Origin: Manduca sexta
Taxonomy: Eukaryota > Arthropoda > Insecta > Lepidoptera > Sphingidae
Reading direction: 5' to 3'
DNA length: 64,000 nt
NCBI RefSeq assembly: GCF_014839805.1
Contig: NC_051115.1
Location: 1,107,600-1,171,599, forward strand
Positions 12,601 to 20,400 of this stretch are shown here, piece after piece. Made by a program: the position numbers and the translations under genes. Below the pieces are notes generated by a model, which had not been told where the DNA came from, did not search any database, and was given only the letters and a program-made list of their open reading frames with translations. The first letter of the stretch is position 1; every line of letters begins with the position of its first letter.

Positions 12601-14503
12601 CTATCAGTTTGAACTGAAAAATTCGTTTTGTGTTGGATAGCCCTTTATTTGTGCGGTGCTATAGGCTGTATATCATCACGCTATGACCTATAGGAGCGGA
12701 GCAGTAATGAAACATGTTGCAAATACGGGGACAATTTATTACTTTTGAGAGCTTCCGTTGCGTGCGCTACGTAAACGGTTAAGGTTATGCAATAATGATG
12801 TATGACGGGATTGTTCCTCTTAAAGTTCTATAAAAATATATTATAAAACAAAGTTCCCCGCTGCATCCATCTACCTGAACGTCTTCAACTCAAAAACTAC
12901 CCAACGTATTAAGATGAAATTTGGTATGGAGACAGTTTGAAGCCCTGGGAAGAACATAGGCTCCCGGGAAACTACTACTTTTATAATAGAAAACTTTAGC
13001 CTGAAAAACTTTACAACGCGGGCGGAGCCGCGAGCAAAAGCTAGTTTATATTAACGCTGCAGCAGCTCGGTATAATACACTGTTTTGTCTAACCGATGCG
13101 CACACGTGTTGTGATGTTCGAGTGTTCATAGCATGTGAAAAGGCAGTCGTTTGTGTTAAATGCATTAACGAGACCCAAGGATATTTATTAATTACTAGCT
13201 TTTGCTCGCGGCTCTCCCCGCGTGAAAAAGTAAGCAATGGCACTCAGGAGTATTGTAGTTTGCTATTAGTGATAAAAAAATAAAAATCGGTTTAGTAATC
13301 TCGGAGATTCGCACATACAAACAAACTCGTCACTTTTATATAATAGTATACATTTAGCGTTTTATTCAACTATAATATAATCGGGTGAGGGTGGCCTTCG
13401 TTCCACATCAGCCTATCCTTCTATTACACTCGTGTAATGGTGTCTTTTGTTAACAGCTCTTCATATCGGAATGGCGTTTGAAGAATCACAAGCAAACGAA
13501 ACACGGCATGAACCGGCCGCGGGACCATTCCTGTAACGTTTGCGGGAAGAAATTCTTTGTAAGTATTTTAGAGGATTAATTAACATTTGCTGTAGATTCG
13601 TCGGTATAACATACTTTCCCTAACATAAAAATAAGATTTTAAAGTTTGTAAAGATGTCTGAATGCCACTCAGGCGCATGCTGCTACTAAAACATAATACA
13701 CAGACAGACCAAGTCACGTGGTAATACTTAAGTGAAGTTTCCTTTCCTTTAAAAAATCAACTCAAGCGTACGGGAGCATATACTTATCGTAAGTGGAGTG
13801 TGGTCCAATAGAATGTCGACTGACGAGAGATGATTACCTCTCAGTCGACACAATTATGCCTGTTGGAACTGGATATACACAGGCTGATCCCGGAACGCGA
13901 CACACGTGGGCCACTATGGCGGGTTTTCACACCTTGTATACGGTGCTCACTATAATAATAATAATATCAGCCCTGTATTATATACTGTCCCACTGCACGG
14001 GCCTCCTCTACTACTGAGAGGGATTAGGCCTTAGTCCACCACGCTGTAGTGCGGATTGGTAGACTTCACACACCCTTGAAAATTTTCCTACAGAGAATTT
14101 CTCAGGTATGCCGGTTTCCTCACGATGTTTTCATTCACCGTTAAAGCAAGCGATAATTCACAAAGAATACACACATATCTTTTTAGAAAAGTCAGAGGTG
14201 CGTTTGGGATTTGAACCTGCGGACATTTGTCTCGGCAGTCCGTTCCACAACCAACTAGGCTATCGGTGCTCACTATCCGGATATAAAATATCTTACCACC
14301 ATCAAATTATCTACCTACGTATCTATTTTCGTATTGATATTCCGTACATCTCATTTCAGACGAGGTCGACGCTCCGCGGCCACCAGCTCACACACTCGGA
14401 GCAGCGCACATACATGTGTGAAGATTGCGGCGACACGTTCCGGCAGCGGCCCGCTCTCTACACGCATGCGCGACTCGTGCATAAATCTGTAAGGAGGAAA
14501 TAG
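658..14503 (+). CDS. ZAD-C2H2 zinc-finger protein, gene 1 (5' partial)
   Basis: Probable nuclear sequence-specific DNA-binding protein. Exons read from GT-AG sites: 658-771, 2390-3055, 3802-4016, 4788-4892, 5485-5691, 6464-6575, 13457-13558 and 14360-14503 (TAG stop), with continuous reading and about 554 visible residues. The first exon is the C-terminal half of a ZAD domain with the CWEC zinc pair; the first half is not in 1-657 and should lie upstream. The second exon is a Lys/Asp/Glu-rich linker ending in finger 1; ten more C2H2 fingers follow (11 total). Exon sizes and phases match genes 2-4. The linker between the last two fingers reads HSEQRTY rather than the TGERP type kept in the paralogues. 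The 6.9-kb intron 6576-13456 holds a LINE and a Helitron. ZAD usually mediates dimerisation; DNA target and regulation are unknown. Confidence 0.88.
800..1150. other. GC-rich intronic segment
   Basis: A stretch much richer in G+C than the surrounding intron of gene 1. It contains a short inverted repeat, GATACACCT at about 1010 and AGGTGTATC at about 1043. No open frame or recognised family. It could be a fossil repeat or an internal regulatory segment. Confidence 0.3.
1494..1720 (+). mobile_element. Diverged Lep1-like Helitron 5' fragment
   Basis: Contains the GCTGAAGAGTTTGTTTGAA block and the GTTGGATAGCCC block seen in the intact element at 11670-13044, with many substitutions. The 3' hairpin and CTAG end are absent. 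Confidence 0.5.
1845..2021. mobile_element. MITE family B, copy 1
   Basis: About 177 bp with inverted ends GGGGCCTTATTCT and AGAATAAGGGCCC. Near-identical copies lie at 28935-29113, inside a BEL/Pao element, and at 48614-48792, inside a LINE tail. Non-coding; sits in the first visible intron of gene 1. Confidence 0.8.
2138..2340 (-). mobile_element. Helitron 5' fragment, reverse orientation
   Basis: The reverse complement begins TCTATAAAAATATATAAA, then carries the GAAGAGTTT block and a diverged version of the block that follows it in Lep1-like elements. It ends only 50 bp before the splice acceptor of the linker exon of gene 1. Confidence 0.45.
3100..3640 (-). pseudogene. RTE-like LINE 3' fragment
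   Basis: The minus strand encodes RRAMERTVLG and WAAHIARRTD, typical of the C-terminal end of the endonuclease/reverse-transcriptase polyprotein of RTE-like LINEs common in moths, followed by a degenerate 3' part ending in a CATCAT run. 5'-truncated and frame-broken; no RT catalytic motif remains. Lies between two exons of gene 1. Confidence 0.7.
4018..4135. repeat. Minisatellite at a 5' splice site, gene 1
   Basis: Degenerate units of about 16-17 bp (GATACGACACGATATT and variants) start almost immediately after the donor of exon 3802-4016. The donor itself, GTATGATACG, resembles the unit. Open frames across it on both strands are artefacts of the repeat. Confidence 0.8.
4450..4763. mobile_element. 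MITE with GGGGCCGTTCAA inverted ends
   Basis: Inverted termini GGGGCCGTTCAAATATTACG and its near-complement (CTTGAACGGCCCC) enclose a 314-bp element. Partial relatives lie at about 37600 and 47706. Ends 24 bp before the acceptor of exon 4788-4892. Confidence 0.75.
4946..5166. mobile_element. Fold-back element, family F, copy 1
   Basis: Long inverted repeats: starts CCCCCTTATTCATAGACG and ends CGTCTATGAATAAGGGGG, with complementary arms around AACAAGT/ACTTGTT. Related copies at 32956-33227, 47050-47225 (partial) and 55676-55979. Confidence 0.8.
5173..5440 (+). mobile_element. Helitron 5' fragment
   Basis: TATACTATTATATAAAAGCT followed by the GAAGAGTTTGTTTG block, as at the 5' end of Lep1-like Helitrons; the 3' terminus is missing. 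Abuts fold-back copy 1. Confidence 0.55.
5735..5945. repeat. Interspersed repeat R6, copy 1
   Basis: A segment with ACCGAAGTTCGG, GGAGATATTATAGTG and ATCAGGCGCAGGA blocks shared with 41985-42235 in gene 3. Short retroposon-like repeat of unknown class; non-coding. Confidence 0.5.
5988..6320 (+). repeat. Interspersed repeat R5, copy 1
   Basis: About 330-bp repeat ending with CTATAGAATATACGTCAATG. Related copies at 14762-15055 (reverse), 35066-35370, 38160-38290 (reverse, partial) and 49972-50215. No coding content; class unknown. Confidence 0.55.
6622..7005. mobile_element. Fold-back element with AGTCCAA ends
   Basis: Left arm AGTCCAATCAAATT...AGGAAAAATTCGC...CTGAAAATTGGTATA is mirrored by TATACCAATTTTCAG...GCGAATTTTTCCT...TTTGGACT at the right. 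About 384 bp, non-coding. No further copy was noticed in the window. Confidence 0.6.
8058..8371. mobile_element. Fold-back MITE with TTAA at both ends
   Basis: Long near-perfect palindrome: TTAAGGTGGTAGCTCAAGG at the left, CCTTGAGCTACCACCTTAA at the right, with inner arms meeting near 8236. TTAA at both borders suggests a piggyBac-type target, though the palindrome makes the border ambiguous. It truncates the LINE coding frame. Confidence 0.75.
8331..8879 (-). pseudogene. LINE RT C-terminal part, end replaced by MITE
   Basis: Thumb and C-terminal segment of the LINE polyprotein (YCILLWGSAAD, LQKRAIRAIYNL). The last dozen residues are not LINE sequence: they are translated from the right arm of the fold-back element at 8058-8371. 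Confidence 0.7.
9182..9748 (-). pseudogene. LINE reverse transcriptase core
   Basis: Fingers and palm of a non-LTR RT: FRPISILPALSKVFEK, QFGFTKGRST and the first catalytic aspartate in CDLSKAFDCVDH. The second catalytic box (LFADDTS) is encoded at about 9115-9140 in another frame, showing a frameshift near 9270. Continues in 8879-8331. Confidence 0.8.
9877..11118 (-). pseudogene. LINE apurinic-like endonuclease ORF
   Basis: 413-codon frame starting at an ATG. The N-terminal 230 residues are an exonuclease/endonuclease/phosphatase domain: HQNINRFSGK, FTETWLK, GGTMILIKDG, CGDFNIDL and the late SDH motif are visible. The frame should run on into the reverse transcriptase, but the last stretch before 9877 leaves the family reading at a frameshift near 9950. 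The nicking activity would start target-primed reverse transcription. Confidence 0.8.
11670..13044 (+). mobile_element. Lep1-like non-autonomous Helitron with tandem array
   Basis: Starts TCTATACTATTATATAAAGC between A and T and ends with a GC hairpin (GCGGAGCCGCGAGCAAAAG) and CTAG followed by T, the expected Helitron borders. No Rep/helicase coding. The 5' part is expanded into a tandem array (next entry). Lies in the large intron of gene 1, about 400 bp before exon 13457. Confidence 0.85.
11725..12715 (+). repeat. Tandem array of about 120-bp units inside Helitron
   Basis: About eight head-to-tail units, each with CTAATCTCAGGAACTACCGG, GTTGGATAGCCCTTTGTTCG and CAATAGGAGCGGAGCAGTAA. The first units are nearly identical; the last two or three diverge. 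The same unit forms the array at about 16100-16870 in reverse. Confidence 0.9.
13195..13350 (-). mobile_element. Short internally deleted Helitron, reverse
   Basis: Starts CTAGCTTTTGCTCGCGG (reverse of the 3' hairpin end) and ends TATATAATAGTATA (reverse of the 5' end). Only about 155 bp, with both termini retained. Ends about 105 bp before exon 13457 of gene 1. Confidence 0.7.
13789..13950 (+). repeat. Interspersed repeat R3, copy 1
   Basis: Carries GTGGTCCAATAGAATGTCGA and the CAATTATGCCTGTTGGAACT block. Related copies at 19513-19630, 46370-46540, 51910-51980, 52085-52350, 53634-53715 and 62945-63110. The AGTCGAC/GTCGACT pair folds back. Class unknown. Confidence 0.55.
13953..14275 (-). 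mobile_element. tRNA-derived SINE (family S2), reverse
   Basis: Reverse orientation: the B box GGTTCAAATCCC lies at 14207-14218 on the minus strand, with an A-box-like TAGCCTAGTTGG nearby and an ATTATTATT tail at the left. Inside the last intron of gene 1, ending about 85 bp before its acceptor. Family members are frequent in this window. Confidence 0.75.
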
Positions 14504-14761
14504 TGCGCAACCAACAGAGAAAGGAAAAAGAGACTACCATCCTCACACCCACTACAACTCATGTAAGGATCAGCAGTGGCATTGTATGATACCGAGCGGT
14601 GAAGCTCGCCGAGTCTCAGGGAAAAATAATATGTCATTATCCCGCAACGAAATTAATCATATAGAAATATAGGGAGGAGTTAGAAATATAGAAAGGAAAG
14701 AGGTGGTACATGTGTGAGTAGATTTGTCAAGGCCCCATGTAGTGGACATGGGTGAACTCAT

Positions 14762-15055
14762 TGGCGTATATTCTATAGACACGAACGTCCATATACACTA
14801 TTTGTCCAAAATCTGAACGAACATGGCAACCAAAACGTCAGTTATAACCTATTTATTCACTTGAAAAACAAATAACTTTACTTATTTGACTATTAGACTC
14901 AGTTCTTATATTATGAGCGCCACTCCGTACATAACCACCCGCTGTCAATGTTAAAATCATGCTAACGTCAGATGTACGGATTGCAGTACAGTTGAGTCGA
15001 ACACAAAGACTGTATGGAACGTCAGATCCAGTACGTAGTACATATATACAGATGG
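14762..15055 (-). repeat. Interspersed repeat R5, reverse copy
   Basis: Reverse copy of the repeat at 5988-6320, starting with CATTGGCGTATATTCTATAG-type sequence. Located 260 bp downstream of the stop codon of gene 1, so it may be part of its 3' region. Confidence 0.5.
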
Positions 15056-15787
15056 GTAGACTGCTCTACCATGAAGATGATATATCGTACAATTCTATTG
15101 CTGTGTTCTAATAGGTAGATTCGGTGTATAGAGAGCTATTATAGGAAATGACTACTGACAAAAAAAAACACCAATACCGAAGCTAACTGACTGTCTTTGA
15201 AGCCAATGTGATATTCACAACCAAGTATTGTATATCTATAGCTATTGTATCAACATAGCTCAGTGTTATAATTATTGGATTATGTAAATAAATGCATAAA
15301 TACATCAGTCATAGTTTTATTATTCCTTTGCTCGTGAAATAACACGAGAGGTGTTGAATATGAAATTAAAAGCTTTTTGCGGATTTCATCGCTGTTTTTT
15401 ATATTATAATTTTGTCACGAAGTTTCTAAGACTTTGTAGCCTTCATGGTCACAGGGGAACTCCTGAAATTAGTTGTAAATCGTTGCTTCCCACCGATAAC
15501 TCATGCGCCGTAAAAGTATGGACCGAATGATCAAGATCGTTTGCTCTGGATCGTTTGAGCCTTAATTATTCGTTTGTTAGATGGCATAAAAGACATATAT
15601 AGACACATAGCCTCAGAACCACCTAGCGCTCAGAAAAAATATTAGCTTGAGTTATTGTTCTGAGACCCTAACCGGGCCCTAACTAATAGCGTGCTTCATA
15701 TTGGGTAATGAATACCTAATGGTTCAAAAAGAAATGATTGCTCAGGTAAGTAATTTCAAATTATTGTACGGAAGAATATAATAACAA
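15056..15787. other. Spacer, nothing recognised
   Basis: AT-rich sequence downstream of gene 1. An AATAAA at 15287-15292 could be a distant polyadenylation signal for gene 1, but no nearer one was found and the link is weak. Confidence 0.3.
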
Positions 15788-16914
15788 CTAGCTTTTGCCC
15801 GCGGCTCCGCCCGCGTTATAAGGTTTTTCAAAGTTTTCCGTTATAAAAGTCACGCTATATATTTTCCCGGGAGCCTGTGTTCTTCCCAGGGTCTCAAACT
15901 GTCTCCATGCCAAATTTTATCCTAATACGTTGGGTAGTTTTTGAGTTTAACACGTTCGGGCAGACCGATGCAGCGGGGGACTTTGTTTTATGATATATTT
16001 TTGTAGAACTTTTTAAGAGGAACAATCCCGTCATACATTATTGTTGCATAACTTTAACCGTTTACGCAGCGCACGCAACAGAAGCTCTCAAAACTAATAA
16101 ATTGTCCCCGTTTTTGCATCATGTTTCATTACTGCTCCGCTCCTATTGGTCATAGCGTGACGATATATAACCTATAGCACGCCAGGAACAAAGGGCTATC
16201 CAACACAAAAACATTTTTTCAGTTCGAACCGGTATTTCCTGAGATTAGCGATTACTGCTCCGCTCCTATTGGGCATAGCGTGATGATATATATAGCCTAT
16301 AGCACTCCAGGAACAAAGGGCTATCCAACACAAAAAGAATTATTCAGTTCAAACTCCTAGTTTCTGAGATTAGCCATTACTGCTCCGCTCCTATTGGTCA
16401 TAGCGTGATGATATATAGCCTATAGCACTTCACGAACAAAGGGCTATCCAATACAAAATGATTTTTTTAGTTCGAACCGGTAGTTCCTGAGATTAGCCAT
16501 TACTGCTCTGCTCTTATTGGGTATAGCGTGATGATATATAGCCTATAGCACTCCACGAACAAAAGGCTATCCAACGCCAAAATAATTTTTCGGTTTGGAC
16601 CGGTAGTTCCTGAGATTAGCCATTACTGCTCCGCTCCTATTGGGTATAGCGTGATGATATATAGCCTATAGCACTCCACGAACAAAGGGCTATCCAACGC
16701 AAAAAGAATTTTTCAGTTCGGACCGGTAGTTCCTGAGATTAGGCATTACTGCTCCGCTCCTATTGGGTATAGCGTGATGACATATAGCCTATAGCACTCT
16801 ACGAATATAGGGCTATCCAACGCAAAAATAATTTTTCAGTTTGGACCGGTAGTTCCTGAGATTAGCGCGTTCAAACAAACAAACAAACTCTTCAGCTTTA
16901 TATAATAGTATAGA
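15788..16914 (-). mobile_element. Lep1-like Helitron with tandem array, reverse
   Basis: Begins CTAGCTTTTGCCCGCGGCTC (reverse of the 3' end) and ends TATATAATAGTATAGA (reverse of the TC 5' end). Contains about six units of the same repeat as 11725-12715, in inverted orientation. Non-coding. It and the element at 11670-13044 form inverted arms around the last two exons of gene 1. Confidence 0.85.
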
Positions 16915-17461
16915 TTATAAATCACGGTTCTACTAACTAGCAAGGTTGTATAAATTATGATTCTTTAGCTAATTTTCGTATGGTAAAAGAAGATAAACGT
17001 CACCTGTCATCTGTGACCTGTTACCAACTTAGCAAGTTTTCCACTAAACCTATGGTTTTTTCCTCCCTTTTAGAGGCGAGATTTAGGTTTTATTGCTTAA
17101 TGAATTTAGTTCGTAGATTAATTTTTAACAGTTTAAAAGAAAAGAAGATAAATTCACAAAACTAGTATATACATTTTGTCACTTAATATGACTATTGCCG
17201 GTTAAAAGATTGTGTAAGGTTGTCTAAAACGTCGATTTTTTTTTCTAATATGACCTTAAAAAATTGATCGCCAAATTTAGCCAAACATTGATATAATTAC
17301 ATAAAACGTCGTGAGAAAAACATTATTTTCGTGATTTGAAGTTTTGAATTAATTTATTGGGCTTTGGCAAATAAGAATTAGTAACACTGTAGTTAACTGT
17401 CAAACATTAATTTTATTTATCAACAAACCGTGTTTTATTTTATTATTCCGTTTTACATAAA

Positions 17462-20400
17462 ATGTGCGACATCAAAGGTAATAATACGAATAAATACGAT
17501 ATATTATGTCATGTCTGTCTCAGTTCTAACAGAAAACTCTCTGTACTGGGCGAATTCGATGGTTTATTTCGAAAAATATGCAATTATCCGCTTGAAGTAA
17601 GTATTTTTTTTTGTTCCTGTAAACGAAATAAAAAAAAAATTGTTAAAATAATATCTAACATATTTATTTTGCAGACGCCTAACATCTACTTATGCTGGGA
17701 ATGCATAGCTATGCTTAAAAAAATGCAGATATTTCAAGCAAAAGTTGTTGAAGCACAGAGATTATTACGTTTACATTGTGCTGAAATACAGGTAGACCTT
17801 CCAAATTACTAATTATACTGCTATATATGAAAATAATGTAATGTTTGTTCTCTGTTGTAAAGTCTCAAAATAAATAAACTAGTTCATAGAAAAATAAACA
17901 GCGGTAGCCTAGTTGTGTGTGGAACAGACTACCGAGACGAATGTCTGCAGTTTCAAAACCCAAACACACCTCTGACTTTTCTATTTATGTGTGTATTCTT
18001 TGTGAATTATCACGTACTTTAATGATGAAGGAAAATATGATGAGGAAACCTGCACACCTGAAAAGTTCTTTATATGAATTTTGAGAATGTAAAATAACTG
18101 AAATTGGTAGTACGTCTCTCATGTGTGAGAGTCTGCCTGGGTAGGTACCACTGTAATGTCTATTTCTGCCGCCAAGCAGCACTGTAGTCACTGTTGTGTT
18201 GCGGTTTGAAGGAAATTGTAGCCAGTGTAACTACTGGACATAATAACTTAACATCTCATGTCTCAGGATGGCGAGCGCAGTGGAATACCAATCAATACTT
18301 TGTTATTCAAGGTGTTGGTGTTTCTACTGTTTACGGGCGGGTGTATCACTTATCATCAGACAAACAACAAGCTCGTCTCATCATTAAAAGGAAAAAAAAT
18401 GTACCCTAATTAATTTCTGTTACAGTGTATTCAAACAAAATCATTGTCAAACTTAAGAATATGCCCCAGAAACCAAATAATAGACATAATATATGATGAA
18501 ACATTGAAGACAGAACTGAAAACATATGAAGAAGAAAAAATAAAATTATATGGAGAAGAAAAAATACTCAGAGAATATAAAATAAATGTGATTGGAGAAG
18601 AAATAGATTTAAAACATACAGAAATACAAAACATATTTGAAGATAAAATAAATGTGAATGGACAAGAAATAGATTCAAAACATACAGAAATAGAAAAAAT
18701 ACTTGGAGAAGGTAAAATAAATGCGAATGGAGAAGAAATAGATTTAGAACATACAGAAATTAAAGAGGAAGTTGAAGAATACATTGATTCTGATTATTGT
18801 GACGAGGATATAAAGCAAGATTTTTTACAACTAATAAAACAAGAGACCGAATTAAAAAACGAAAAGAAAACAAAATCAAGATTATACAAATACGTTTTTG
18901 ATATAAAAGATGGGGAGTTTGTTAAGAAATTCAATGCTGATTATGAAAACATAAAATGTTGGTGGCAAAGAGATAGGGAAAGTGATATATTGAAAAAAAT
19001 AAAGTTTAAATGTATGAAGTGTTTGTGTGTTTGGAAATCCAAGACACCATTCATGAAACATCAAAGGAAATTTCATAGTGCAGTAAGTTTTATTTTTTAT
19101 TTTTATTGCTTTGAATGACGAGACGAGCTTGCCGTTCGCCTGATGGTAAGAAATACGACCGCCCATAAACAGTTGAAACACCATCCAACACCTCGAATCA
19201 CAAAGTATTGTTTGGTATTCCACTGGACTCGCCATCCTGAGACATGGACTGCCGAGACGAATGTCCGCAGGTTCCAATCAAAAGAGCACAAACTTCTGAC
19301 TTTTCTAAAAAAAAATGTGTGTATTCTTTGTGAATTATTGCTTGCTTTAACGGTGAAGGAAAACATCGTGAGGAAACTTACTTATCTGAGAAGTTCTCTA
19401 TAGGAATTTTGAGGGTGTGTGAAGTCTGCCCGCGCTACAGCGTGGTGGACTAAGGCCTAATCTCTCAGAAGAGGAGGCCCGTGCTGTGGGACAGTATATA
19501 ATACAGGGCCGGTATTATTGTATATTTATATCCGACATAATTGTGTCGACTGTCGAGGAATAATCATCTCTATTCAGTCGACATTCTATTAGACCCACTT
19601 ACCAGTTGCAGTGGACCACTTTTCATGCCCATGTAAAAAAAAACAACAAAATCCTTTCAGACCTCCGGCCCATACTTCTGCGATATATGTTCATCTCGAT
19701 TCAAAACCAAACAGTCAATATTGCACCATGTGAAGAAACACAGAGTCGCATTGGAGTGCATCGCTTGTGAGTTCAAATGCTCCTCTCCTGACGTCATGAA
19801 GGTACATTTGAGAAGCCATAAGAGTGCGGTACAATGTTTGACTTGCGATTTAACACTACAGTAAGTTGTGCACATTTTATTTGTTAATATAATTTATAAT
19901 GCTCCCTTGACGTTTTTTATATATTATAGTATGTAGACACAAATGTCCATAAATAAAGTATTTGTTCAAAATATGGATTTATTTTAGTATAATTATTGAA
20001 TTATTTCAGAGACATTAAAACATTTCGTATGCATTACAAGGCGACGCACGCTTCGTTTGTATGCGACCACTGCGGGAAGCGATGTTTCAGTAAACACACA
20101 CTGGAGAAGCACATGAGGTAACTTATTAACCTTTTTACCTACCATCGGATCTGTCGTTAAAATGCACCAATCAGAATACGGGATGGCGTACTCAAAAATG
20201 TTTTTTTTTCTTTTTTTTTTCAAATTCAAATTGCAGGGTTTTTTGAAAATGCATTATCATGAAAAACCTCTTTGGTCGATAGTTCCCATCTATATACAGG
20301 GTCATTTCGACATTGCGTTACTAAATGAAACCACAGGTTCGGGGTGACCTCTGTTAACACCCTGCAAAAAATTATTCATAAGTAACGAATATTTTCGTCA

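Noticed and set aside
11725..12715. CRISPR-like regular array
   Set aside because: Units are contiguous without unique spacers, lie between Helitron ends, and the DNA is eukaryotic.
13046..13243. 65-codon minus-strand frame
   Set aside because: Spans a Helitron border and spacer, with no motif.
17980..18200. Minus-strand 68-codon frame
   Set aside because: Consists of SINE S2 and R2 sequence read in antisense.
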